Of a stretch of DNA of 7,464 bases, positions 1 to 7,265 are shown in pieces; the first letter of the stretch is position 1; the number at the start of each line of letters is the position of its first letter. The notes beneath the pieces are model-generated. The model saw nothing but the letters and a program-made list of their open reading frames with translations, made no database searches and was not told the origin of the DNA. Made by a program: the position numbers and the translations under genes. The DNA comes from Turicibacter sp. (lineage in GTDB: Bacteria > Bacillota > Bacilli > MOL361 > Turicibacteraceae): positions 1 to 7,464 of the forward strand of contig JAUMTV010000139.1 in the NCBI GenBank assembly GCA_030531025.1. Direction: 5' to 3'.

Positions 1-55
1 AAAGATCCTATTTATGAGTTTTTTTATGTGTCGCACTTAATATTACAATCTGTCA

Positions 56-89
56 AGTTAAAAAGCTTAGAGACAAATCTCTAAGCTTT
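56..89 (-). terminator. Rho-independent terminator of the helicase-Nudix operon
   Basis: A perfect 12-bp stem (62-73 with 78-89, arms AAAGCTTAGAGA and TCTCTAAGCTTT) closes a 4-base loop. On the minus strand it is followed by a short T run. It begins 13 bases after the Nudix stop codon, so it should end the three-gene minus-strand transcript. The symmetrical A/T flanks could also let it stop plus-strand transcription. Nothing else is evident in bases 1-55. Confidence 0.85.
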
Positions 90-102
90 CACCTGATATT
101 TA

Positions 103-675
103 TTACAACTCACTTTTTGTTAATTTTCTTGCACGTTGTAATAACTTTTTATAAATCGGGATCATTTGTGGTTCTTGGCAATATTGTTCAATCTCCTCAA
201 CAGGAATCCAACCTACATTACTATTCTCATCTTCTTTAATACGAAGCACATCTAATTCATCAGCAACTAATAAATAAGACACATTCAAATGTTGATGTGA
301 GCTTACATAACTTCCTTTTTTCATATGCCCCCAGACTGGTAAAATATCTAAAGACATAATCTCATCAGTTAATGGACGAATATGTATGACACCTGTTTCC
401 TCTTTCGCTTCTTTTATAGCCACTTCTAAAAAATCTACTTCACCATCAGCATGACCACCCGTCCAAGCCCAACTATTATAAAGATTATGATAAATCATTA
501 AAACTTTATCCTTTGCTTCATTTAAAATAAATCCTGAACTTGTGAAATGAGCGAACTCATTTTCTCTTGTCAAAATATTATGTTTAAACAAATTAATATA
601 ATTAAGCATTACTTTTTGATCTTGTGCTTCTTGCTCATTAGTTGGAACATATGATTTAATTTGCTCCTTCAACAT
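103..675 (-). CDS. Nudix hydrolase
   Basis: Probable Nudix pyrophosphohydrolase of about 190 residues, a family that cleaves X-linked nucleoside diphosphates using metal ions. The Nudix box runs from about residue 74 to 96, GGHADGE...KEAKEETGV, preceded by SWAWT. It keeps the catalytic E..EE and the closing G-hydrophobic pair, but has Lys for the usual Arg and Val at the usual first Glu (a Glu sits one residue earlier). GGHADG is typical of a Nudix subgroup whose substrate I cannot name. A helical extension of about 45 residues precedes the Nudix fold. The start is set at ATG 675: AAGGAG at 684-689 lies 8 bases upstream, whereas the GTG at 684 shares a base with that site. The gene overlaps its upstream neighbour by 20 bases and is last in the operon. 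Family assignment is firm; substrate is unknown. Confidence 0.9.
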   Translation of the reverse strand: MLKEQIKSYVPTNEQEAQDQKVMLNYINLFKHNILTRENEFAHFTSSGFILNEAKDKVLMIYHNLYNSWAWTGGHADGEVDFLEVAIKEAKEETGVIHIRPLTDEIMSLDILPVWGHMKKGSYVSSHQHLNVSYLLVADELDVLRIKEDENSNVGWIPVEEIEQYCQEPQMIPIYKKLLQRARKLTKSEL

Positions 676-1162
676 TTTTATCACTCCTTAATCGTATCGT
701 CATAAACTCATCAAGTGAAAATTCAGATACATGACTCAATATTCCGCCTTTTTTATAAAGAACTAGATCTAAGTGCTGAAACATCTCATTAAGTTCCATA
801 AGTAACTTATCACTACGCCTCTTATATCCTAACTGCTTTAGAAGGGTACGCAACTTAATTTTCACATAATGAATCTCCGTATACTGTATCCTAAGTTTCA
901 TGACTTTTAAATAGTGTGCCATATCTTTTTCAAAGTGGCAACTGACTAACTTACATTTCACCTTTGATTCTATTTCACTTATTTCTTTTATTACCTGAGA
1001 GTCAAGCTGTTCTAATTGCTCATCAATTTTAAACATAAACGTTGAAAGTGATTCCTGACAACGTAAATTTTCATATATTTTTTTTATGAGTTCACGCTCT
1101 TGTAAATAAGGTAAATCTGCTATTGATAAAAAGAACGCAATATCGTGTACATTAAATTCCAT
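656..1162 (-). CDS. Unrecognised small helical protein between helicase and Nudix genes
   Basis: A protein of about 168 residues that I do not recognise. It is rich in Leu, Lys, Glu and Ile, looks almost wholly alpha-helical, and has no signal peptide or membrane segment, so it is probably cytosolic. Basic stretches (around KIKLRTLLKQLGYKRR, residues about 101-116) could contact nucleic acid, but this is inference. Start: ATG 1162 is preceded at 8 bases by AGGG within AGAGGGTGA (1168-1176); a GTG at 1171 lies inside that site and is less likely. The gene overlaps the helicase end by 11 bases and the Nudix start by 20 bases. That arrangement supports a real, co-translated gene and suggests it works with one of them. 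No known family motif is visible. Confidence 0.75.
   Translation of the reverse strand: MEFNVHDIAFFLSIADLPYLQERELIKKIYENLRCQESLSTFMFKIDEQLEQLDSQVIKEISEIESKVKCKLVSCHFEKDMAHYLKVMKLRIQYTEIHYVKIKLRTLLKQLGYKRRSDKLLMELNEMFQHLDLVLYKKGGILSHVSEFSLDEFMTIRLRSDKNVEGAN
684..689 (-). promoter_or_regulatory. Ribosome binding site that decides the Nudix start
   Basis: AAGGAG on the minus strand lies 8 bases before ATG 675 and inside the last codons of the upstream gene. The alternative GTG (682-684) uses the last G of this site as its first base, so it cannot be served by it. The arrangement suggests translational coupling. Confidence 0.75.
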
Positions 1163-3044
1163 TAGGCTCACCCTCTACTAACTTTCTCAATTCAATATTT
1201 AGCTGTCGAATAAAAAATGCTTTTTTATGAAAATAAACAGAGAATAACGCTTCTGGATCCGACCATAGTTGATCGATATATTCCTTTTGTTGCGATCGTG
1301 TTAAGTTTCGATGAACAATATAAGTAGCTACTTTTTCTAAATCCACGCGTTCGCGATTCATTTGATCAAACAAAATAAATGGCGGTGCTTCTTGATGCAC
1401 ACTAAAATATTTTAGTAAAGCTTTAATATCTCGTTCATCATAACTTGGAATCATCGTTCCTAAAAAGCAACGCCTTGCACAAATATCCGTGAGTTTTTGT
1501 AATAACTTAGACGATGTAATTCCTCCTTGAATTTGATGATATTCAAAAAATTTAGGAAGTTGTGCAATTAAATGTTCGTATCGTCGTTTCGTACTATCAT
1601 AAATTAAAATTTGATGACTTCTTTCAATACCACGATCGACCAACGTAAAAGCATACATCCCTAGTGGAACACGTTTCATAAACGGAATAGCTTCTAATTG
1701 ATGTGTATCAACACTTGCATCTAAAAAATGAATAAATTCTTCTAACTTAGCAAAAGACATACGTTCATAAAGCTTTTCACTTTCATTAGATTCCTGATTT
1801 TCACTTATTTCTTTTTCGGAATTTATTAATGTTTCAGCATTAATCCAAGTAATTTTGTCTTGCCAATCATCAATGAAACTGACAATATAGGCGTCATCTG
1901 TTCCTCCTGCCTTACTTCCACGTAAAGCACGACCAATCATCTGTGTCATTAGCGCAGCAGATGTTGTCGGCCTTGTTAAGAAAACAGATTGAGTTTGTGG
2001 TAAGTCCACCCCTTCTGTTAATATATTTACATTAATCAACACATGAATCTCACCTATTTGATACGCTTTAATCGTTGCTTTGTTTTCTAAACCGAACTGT
2101 TTCATTTCCAACACATCATCTGTTTCCCGGGAAATAATCAGCCCACATTTAACACCCGCTTTTTCAAATAATGTTTTTAACACAACTGCATGAATTCGAT
2201 TAATCGCAAAAACAATCGTTTGGCCATATTTTTGATAATTATACTGTTTGACAATCAAGGCATTTCTTAATTTATGCTTTGCCATTTTAATAGCTATGTC
2301 CGTTGGAATCCAGTCTTCAAATTCTAAGCGTTGCTGCTCTTCTTTTGTTAAGTTTAATACTAAATCGGTTTGACATTCTTCAAAATGAGGAAGGGATAAA
2401 ATTCCTCTTTTAATTAAATCGGTTAAATCCACTTTATACGCAATATCATCTGGAAAAATGTCACTTAGATGGCGGGCATCACTTCGAAAAGGGGTTGCTG
2501 TTAGTCCTAATAATTTAAGATTTGGAACTTTTTCTTTAAGATAATTTAAAATCTTTTCATAAGTTGGCGCACTCGCATGATGTGCTTCGTCTACAACTAC
2601 ATATAATTCTTTTTCTTGTTTTAACCAACGATTCAATTGTTTAATATTTTTAACTAGACTATCTTTACTCACAATCAATAAATCATCAGTTGGTTTAATC
2701 ATCGTTGCAGATTGATGAACACCAGAAATCACGCGATAACTAAACTCCAGGCGTTCAGTCATTACATCAGCATAGGCATTTAATTCAAACGCTTTGATGG
2801 CTTGTTCTAGTAGTAGCTGCCTATGAGCAAGCCATAATACTTTTTTTCTTTTATTTAATGCACCGTTTAATAGCCACCAACAAGCAGTCAATGTTTTTCC
2901 ACCTCCGGTTGGAATGACTAAAATTGATTTAAACGATGGATGTTGATCCATTTTCTTTAATACGTCTAGTGCTTCTAACTGATGTTCATATAATTGTATT
3001 GGATTTAATTTAAGTTTGACCCGAATTTGTCCTTCATGTCTCAT
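1152..3044 (-). CDS. SF2 DEAD/DEAH-box helicase (RadD/Res-like)
   Basis: Superfamily 2 helicase of 630 residues, expected to use ATP to unwind or remodel DNA or RNA. Visible motifs: a Q-like YEHQLEAL (19-26), Walker A PTGGGKT (45-51), motif Ia WLAHR (71-75), Walker B DEAH (152-155), motif III TATPFR (182-187), motif V ILTEGVDLP (341-349) and motif VI QMIGRALRG (368-376) with its arginine fingers. The two RecA lobes therefore span about 1-410. They are most like the ResIII/RadD group rather than RecQ or RecG. The C-terminal 220 residues or so match nothing I recognise and lack the Cys4 zinc cluster known from E. coli RadD. No nuclease or methylase domain is visible. ATG 3044 is preceded by AAGGAAGAG. 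First gene of an overlapping three-gene operon with its own promoter. Confidence 0.92.
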   Translation of the reverse strand: MRHEGQIRVKLKLNPIQLYEHQLEALDVLKKMDQHPSFKSILVIPTGGGKTLTACWWLLNGALNKRKKVLWLAHRQLLLEQAIKAFELNAYADVMTERLEFSYRVISGVHQSATMIKPTDDLLIVSKDSLVKNIKQLNRWLKQEKELYVVVDEAHHASAPTYEKILNYLKEKVPNLKLLGLTATPFRSDARHLSDIFPDDIAYKVDLTDLIKRGILSLPHFEECQTDLVLNLTKEEQQRLEFEDWIPTDIAIKMAKHKLRNALIVKQYNYQKYGQTIVFAINRIHAVVLKTLFEKAGVKCGLIISRETDDVLEMKQFGLENKATIKAYQIGEIHVLINVNILTEGVDLPQTQSVFLTRPTTSAALMTQMIGRALRGSKAGGTDDAYIVSFIDDWQDKITWINAETLINSEKEISENQESNESEKLYERMSFAKLEEFIHFLDASVDTHQLEAIPFMKRVPLGMYAFTLVDRGIERSHQILIYDSTKRRYEHLIAQLPKFFEYHQIQGGITSSKLLQKLTDICARRCFLGTMIPSYDERDIKALLKYFSVHQEAPPFILFDQMNRERVDLEKVATYIVHRNLTRSQQKEYIDQLWSDPEALFSVYFHKKAFFIRQLNIELRKLVEGEPNGI

Positions 3045-3075
3045 GTTGTCTCTTCCTTCATTTAATCTTAGACTT

Positions 3076-3105
3076 ATTATATCGATATTTTATATTTTTT
3101 GACAA
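3076..3105 (-). promoter_or_regulatory. Sigma-A-like promoter of the helicase operon
   Basis: On the minus strand TTGTCA (3100-3105) and TATAAT (3076-3081) are separated by 18 bases. Transcription would start roughly 25 bases before the helicase ATG at 3044. It sits directly after the SulP terminator, so the operon is likely insulated from the transporter. Confidence 0.7.
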
Positions 3106-3108
3106 ATT

Positions 3109-3132
3109 AAAAGAGCGGATAACCGCTCTTTT
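3109..3132 (-). terminator. Terminator of the SulP gene
   Basis: A perfect 10-bp stem, AAAAGAGCGG (3109-3118) with CCGCTCTTTT (3123-3132), closes a 4-base loop. The T-rich 3' arm on the minus strand supplies the U run. It touches the SulP stop codon (3132-3134), so termination follows translation immediately. Its near symmetry may make it bidirectional. Confidence 0.8.
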
Positions 3133-4592
3133 TAATGTCCAGCTACGACTTCTAAACTTCCTGGTTTATTATGAATCGCACATTGTTCAATGAGTGCCTC
3201 ACATGATGGACTTAATCCAATTAAGTGTGTTTTAGTGCCACCTTTATGTAAACGAATCACAACTTTATCAATAGCATCTACCGCTGATTCATCCCATAAA
3301 CGAACATTTGTAAAATCAATCGTTACTTCTTTCATCTTTTCTTGATAATCAAAGGCCTGAATAAAATCTGAACAAGAAGCAAATGATAACTGACCACTCA
3401 CGATATAAACAATCCCATTACGATCAATTTTGTTTACCTGAACTTTTGAGCTCTTAATACCTAAGAAAATTGCACTTAATAAAGTTCCCGTGACAACACC
3501 GTATGCTAAATTATGCGTATAAACAACGATTGCAACAGTAGTTAACATGACGATATTATCAGTCAGCGGTACACGTTTAATACGCTTTAATGATTGCCAG
3601 TTAATCGTTGTTAATGAAACAACAACCATAACTGCTGATAATGAAACAACTGGTACTTTTGTGATAAAGTCACTAAATAAAATCATGGAACTTAACATTA
3701 AGGTTCCAGCTACTGCACTTGCTAAACGTCCACGTCCTCCATAATTTAAATTCACCATCGATTGACCAATCATTCCACAACCTGCAATTCCTCCAAAAAA
3801 TCCTGATACAATATTCGCTAATCCTTGGGCAACTGTTTCACGATTTTTATTACTTGATGTTTCTGTCATCTCATCGATTAATTGAGCCGTTAATAATGAT
3901 TCAACAATTCCTACAATCGATAATGAGATGGCATACGGGAAAATAATTGATAATGTTTCTAAATTCAACGGTACATTAGGGAAAATAAATCGAGGTAACT
4001 CACTCGTAATGCGCCCCATATCTCCTAATGTTCTAATATCTATGTCAAAGACTAAAACAATTATTGTGACAATCGCAATTGCAACAATGGGTGATGGAAT
4101 CTTTTTCGTTAGTTTTGGGAATAAATAAATGATTGCAATTCCAATCACTCCTAAAACTAACAACATAGGATTTCCTTGGAAATGTTCTAATTGAGAGATA
4201 AACATCATAATTCCAAGTGAATTGACAAATCCATGCATCACTGGTTTCGGAATAAATTTTAATAAGTTTCCAATTCTTAAATATCCGAAAATCACTTGTA
4301 AAATTCCTGTTAAAATCGTTGCAGCAAACATATATTGAATCCCATGATCACGAACTAAGCTTGCTAAAACTAATGCCATTGCTCCAGCTGCTGCCGAAAC
4401 AAGACCAGGACGCCCACCAAAGATAGCCGTTATGAGCGTAATACAAAACGTTGCATAAACTCCAATCATTGGATCAACGCCTGCAACAATCATAAACCCT
4501 ATTACCTCGGGAATTAATGCCATAAAAACCACAATCCCCGCTAATACATCACCTTTAATGTTTCCTGACCACTCTTGCCTTAACTCTTTCAT
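3132..4592 (-). CDS. SulP-family anion transporter with STAS domain
   Basis: Membrane permease of the SLC26/SulP family, about 486 residues, which moves anions such as sulfate or bicarbonate. The substrate here cannot be read from sequence. Roughly 1-390 is a series of hydrophobic segments with family landmarks: the [16 protein letters not shown] stretch (about 61-76) of the anion-binding half helix, GFVNSLGI, and a later [18 protein letters not shown]. The last 90 residues or so form a cytoplasmic STAS domain ([18 protein letters not shown]). An upstream in-frame TTG at 4661 is rejected because it lies in the -35 box of a strong promoter, and an ATG at 4622 has no ribosome site. ATG 4592 has GTGAGG 6 bases upstream. 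Single-gene unit. It is on the short side for SulP but appears complete. Confidence 0.93.
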   Translation of the reverse strand: MKELRQEWSGNIKGDVLAGIVVFMALIPEVIGFMIVAGVDPMIGVYATFCITLITAIFGGRPGLVSAAAGAMALVLASLVRDHGIQYMFAATILTGILQVIFGYLRIGNLLKFIPKPVMHGFVNSLGIMMFISQLEHFQGNPMLLVLGVIGIAIIYLFPKLTKKIPSPIVAIAIVTIIVLVFDIDIRTLGDMGRITSELPRFIFPNVPLNLETLSIIFPYAISLSIVGIVESLLTAQLIDEMTETSSNKNRETVAQGLANIVSGFFGGIAGCGMIGQSMVNLNYGGRGRLASAVAGTLMLSSMILFSDFITKVPVVSLSAVMVVVSLTTINWQSLKRIKRVPLTDNIVMLTTVAIVVYTHNLAYGVVTGTLLSAIFLGIKSSKVQVNKIDRNGIVYIVSGQLSFASCSDFIQAFDYQEKMKEVTIDFTNVRLWDESAVDAIDKVVIRLHKGGTKTHLIGLSPSCEALIEQCAIHNKPGSLEVVAGH

Positions 4593-4632
4593 TGATAACC
4601 TCACTTCTACAAATAATGACATACAGCTTTTT

Positions 4633-4661
4633 ATTATATAAGAAGGAATAAGTATCGTCAA
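4633..4661 (-). promoter_or_regulatory. Sigma-A-like promoter of the SulP gene
   Basis: Minus-strand TTGACG (4656-4661) and a perfect TATAAT (4633-4638) are exactly 17 bases apart. The predicted leader before ATG 4592 is about 35 bases. This also rules out the upstream TTG start, which would lie outside the transcript. Confidence 0.82.
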
Positions 4662-4667
4662 TCAACT

Positions 4668-4698
4668 AAAAAACGAGTCTTATTTCGACTCATTTTTT
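4668..4698 (-). terminator. Terminator of the GNAT gene, probably bidirectional
   Basis: GAGTC (4675-4679) pairs with GACTC (4687-4691), extended after one mismatch by six A-T pairs (4668-4673 with 4693-4698). On the minus strand a run of six T follows the stem. It overlaps the GNAT stop codon and lies just before the SulP promoter. Confidence 0.75.
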
Positions 4699-5189
4699 AA
4701 CTGATTATATTTAGATTTTGTCAATTTTAGTAATGTACTTGTTTGAGATTGACTGATAATCTCAAAACCATACTTTTTTAACACTTGAACCCCATTTGCG
4801 TTAGCTACATCGTCTAACATTACTTCTCCACCAAATTCATTAAAATAATAATCTAACATTAAATCTAACGCTTCTTTTGCATGGCCATTCCCTCTATGCT
4901 TTGCTTCAATTTTAATATTTAGTCTAGCAGTTTTAGAATCTAATTGGTATTGATGAAAGCTGACTTCACCAATGGGCTCCTTCTTTTTATTATAGATTAA
5001 ACAATAAACATTATAACCATCACCTGGATTAACCATTTTTTCATACCAACTTTGATGGCGATTCGATTCAAATTCAACAACGCCACCGACATCCTCCATC
5101 GTATTTGAATCCGACCATAGCTTTACAACATATGCTAACTCCTCAAAGGATGGACTTTTAATTTCAACTCGCTGATTACACTTATACAA
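4680..5189 (-). CDS. GNAT-family N-acetyltransferase
   Basis: Cytosolic acetyl-CoA-dependent acetyltransferase of 169 residues, close to the usual GNAT length. The acetyl-CoA pyrophosphate-binding motif A is RGNGHA (99-104) followed by a helix KEALDLMLDYYF. The N-terminal SPSFEELAYVVKLWSD with VGG (34-36) resembles RimJ/RimL-like or aminoglycoside-type GNATs. NANGVQVLKKYGFE (about 130-143) is the typical motif B end, N...A...Y.K.GF. The acceptor is unknown. The start is probably TTG 5189: AGGGG lies about 7 bases upstream, and the first in-frame ATG (residue 31) would remove fold elements. It is transcribed divergently from the methyltransferase; I could not find a convincing promoter of its own. 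The rare TTG start suggests modest expression. Confidence 0.88.
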   Translation of the reverse strand: MYKCNQRVEIKSPSFEELAYVVKLWSDSNTMEDVGGVVEFESNRHQSWYEKMVNPGDGYNVYCLIYNKKKEPIGEVSFHQYQLDSKTARLNIKIEAKHRGNGHAKEALDLMLDYYFNEFGGEVMLDDVANANGVQVLKKYGFEIISQSQTSTLLKLTKSKYNQLKNESK

Positions 5190-5209
5190 AAAAACACCCC
5201 TATCTCAAG

Positions 5210-5218
5210 TTATCCACA
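5210..5218 (+). promoter_or_regulatory. Perfect DnaA-box 9-mer
   Basis: TTATCCACA matches the DnaA box consensus TTATNCACA exactly. It lies in the gap between the divergent GNAT and methyltransferase genes, 10 bases before the methyltransferase -35 box. A single box could let DnaA act as a regulator, but one such match in 7.5 kb of AT-rich DNA is not surprising. No cluster of boxes and no dnaA/dnaN genes are seen, so this is not an origin. Confidence 0.35.
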
Positions 5219-5227
5219 TCTATCCCC

Positions 5228-5256
5228 TTGAAAGTTATGTGATAAACTCATAAAAT
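5228..5256 (+). promoter_or_regulatory. Sigma-A-like promoter of the methyltransferase gene
   Basis: TTGAAA (5228-5233) and TAAAAT (5251-5256) are spaced by 17 bases. The leader to ATG 5291 is about 28 bases and carries the ribosome site AGAGGA (5277-5282), 8 bases before the start. Confidence 0.72.
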
Positions 5257-5290
5257 AAAGTTATTCTAACAGTAAAAGAGGATAAAATCA

Positions 5291-5893
5291 ATGACCGAAA
5301 AAGATTATGAAACATTATTAAATATTGAAACAGGCGGAACAGATAAATATCATACGTCACACCTTTATCACCGATACGAACCAACGCCTTATGAATTTCT
5401 TCATTATTTATTTGAAAATTATGAACTTAAATCGTCCGATCATATCGTTGACTATGGTTGTGGGAAAGGACGCCTTAATTTTTACATTCACCATTACTTC
5501 CATGCTCATGTAACAGGAATTGAAATGAATGAAAATTTTTATGAAATTGCGATGAGCAACAAAGCAAATTATCTTAAGAAACATCGTCGTTCAGCCGATC
5601 ATCTTGACTTTCACTGTTGTCTAGCTGAAGATTATTTAATTCAATCCACTAACAACAAATTCTATTTCTTCAATCCATTCTCAATTCAAATCTTTAGAAA
5701 GATTGTTGAAAATATTCTCGTTTCTCTTGAACAACATCCACGTCATGTTGAGCTGATTCTTTATTATGCTTCAGATGAATATCAATACTTTTTAGAACAT
5801 CGAACAGCTTTTACGCTCAAACAAGAAATCCCTTTACCAAATAATAAACGTGATCATCGCGAAAGATTTTTAATTTATCAACTATCATACTAA
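5291..5893 (+). CDS. Class I SAM-dependent methyltransferase
   Basis: Rossmann-fold methyltransferase of 200 residues, expected to transfer the methyl group of S-adenosylmethionine. Motif I is VDYGCGKG (53-60), preceded by a helical N-terminal part (TPYEFLHYLFE). The acidic residue that holds the ribose is probably E78 in TGIEMNENF. FYFFNPFS (124-131) sits where motif IV (D/N-P-P-Y in amino-methyltransferases) belongs, so an NPFS active site acting on a nitrogen is possible, but the acceptor is unknown. No target-recognition domain is present, which makes a DNA-modification role less likely. ATG 5291 has a good ribosome site and its own promoter. Monocistronic, ended by the hairpin at 5892-5920. 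Family call is confident; function is not. Confidence 0.88.
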   Translation: MTEKDYETLLNIETGGTDKYHTSHLYHRYEPTPYEFLHYLFENYELKSSDHIVDYGCGKGRLNFYIHHYFHAHVTGIEMNENFYEIAMSNKANYLKKHRRSADHLDFHCCLAEDYLIQSTNNKFYFFNPFSIQIFRKIVENILVSLEQHPRHVELILYYASDEYQYFLEHRTAFTLKQEIPLPNNKRDHRERFLIYQLSY

Positions 5894-5920
5894 AGACTGC
5901 AAAGCCTCGCAGTCTTTTTT
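5892..5920 (+). terminator. Terminator between convergent genes
   Basis: AAAGACTGC (5892-5900) pairs perfectly with GCAGTCTTT (5909-5917) around an 8-base loop and is followed by a T run to 5920. It overlaps the methyltransferase stop codon and abuts the pepD stop codon (5919-5921). On the minus strand the T run is short, so it works best for the methyltransferase but may also serve pepD. Confidence 0.85.
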
Positions 5921-7172
5921 ATATAGCTAATGCTTTTAACACCTCTGCTAAGTAATTATACACTCGTTCAAAAGAGTTCAAATCTAACCATTCATCAGGA
6001 GTATGCGCTCCTCCACCATCACAACCTAAAGCAACAATATCTAAATTAGGCTCTTTTAACTTAAAAATTCCACACTCTAATCCACCGTGAACCGCCATCA
6101 CCTTAAGTGGTTGCCCAGTTAGACTTTTATACACTGACTGACAATATTCTTGAAGAAATGAATGAGGTGTGTATTCCCACGCTGGATAACTCCCACCTAA
6201 CGTATAATCCATGTTTAAAACATCTGCAAGCAACACTAACTTTGAAACGAGATCCTCTTGCTGCGACAACATGGCACTACGAACTGAAACATGAAATTCA
6301 ACTTTTTCTTTTATCGTTTTAACAACGGCTAAATTAGACGAAGTTTCTACTAATTGATTTAACTCTAAATTCTTTTTCACAACACCATTTGGACAAAGAC
6401 GAATCCAATTTAATACTCGTTGAGTAGAGTCATAACTCATCATCTGTGAATAGTTTCTTACTTCTTCAACATCCATCATCATCGTTAATTCAGTTTTACC
6501 GAACTCTTTTTTAAACGTATTTAACCATTCTTCAGCCCACTCGGTACAATGGCTTAAATCAAAACTAGATGTTGTAATAATTAACTCACATTCGCGTGGA
6601 ATCGCATTATCTTTACTTCCAGCTTGTAAATTTACTAAATGAGCTTCTTTTTTAGTCACCAAATCATTGAGTAATCGTCCTGCTAAAAGAATCGCATTCG
6701 CTTGTTCTTTATCTATCTCTCCTCCAGAATGTCCACCTTGTACCCCACTAATTTGAATTTTAAAGACATTACCTTTAATGATCTGCCACTGTACGGGACA
6801 ACTAAAAATAGCACCAGTCCCTCCTGCTGAGCCAACTAGCATACAACCTTCAGGTCCTGCGTCTAAATTAATTAAACGTTTCCCTTTTAAAAGACTCATA
6901 TTTAATGCGGCTGCCCCATAAAGCCCCGTTTCTTCTTCTGTCGTAAATACGCATTCTAAGTCTGGATGAATCACATCATCAGTTTCTAATAAGCGAAGCA
7001 TATAACTAATCGCAATTCCATCATCAACTCCTAATGTAGTTCCTTTCGTACGCATAATCCCCTCTTCAATATAATAAGGAATTGGATCCATTAGAAAATC
7101 ATGATCGCAAGTTGATAATTTCTCACACACCATATCTAAGTGTCCTTGTAAAATAATCGGTTCTCTTTTCAC
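5919..7172 (-). pseudogene. pepD: Aminoacyl-histidine dipeptidase (PepD), N-terminus missing
   Basis: Zinc-dependent M20-family Xaa-His dipeptidase, which recycles small peptides in the cytosol. Readable residues: first ligand motif HLD (11-13), bridging Asp in TLGVDDG (D50), catalytic/ligand pair in TTEEETG (E80, E81), Asp in NLDAG (D103), the lid-domain QGGHSGGE, HGGLECG, and a late AHTPDE ligand His. Thus the part present is intact and free of stops. Full-length PepD is about 485 residues with HxD near residue 80; here HxD is at residue 11, so about 70 residues are absent. Upstream of GTG 7172 the frame reads one Ala codon and then TAG (7176-7178), with no ribosome site. No other frame of 7173-7464 reads like a PepD start. 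Either a disruption, or an intervening sequence whose other side lies beyond the window. The identity is secure; calling it dead is less so. Confidence 0.8.
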
Positions 7173-7265
7173 TGCCTATGCACTATATAAAAACAGAGAA
7201 ATAATCTACATTTTCAGAATCATACTCAGTTTCTAGTCCTTTTTAAGTTCAAGGCCAACTATCGT
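7173..7265. other. Unassigned spacer between truncated pepD and the hairpin array
   Basis: About 93 AT-rich bases with stops in the pepD frame and no plausible gene. I see no transposase end, target duplication or tRNA. The pepD homology ends at its left edge (about 7173-7178). On the minus strand one frame of the array continues through it to a TAG at 7233-7235. Confidence 0.5.

Noticed and set aside
3547..4128. Plus-strand open frames inside the SulP gene
   Set aside because: They are antisense to a clear transporter gene, have low-complexity translations and no ribosome sites; shadows of the real gene.
4593..4661. N-terminal extension of the SulP protein from TTG 4661
   Set aside because: The TTG lies within the -35 box of a 17-base-spaced promoter, and ATG 4592 has a proper ribosome site and begins at the conserved family N-terminus.
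5325..5513. Second plus-strand frame inside the methyltransferase gene
   Set aside because: Shifted frame of a well-supported methyltransferase gene, with no ribosome site and no family signature.
6107..6322. Plus-strand open frame inside pepD
   Set aside because: Antisense to conserved PepD sequence with no start signals.
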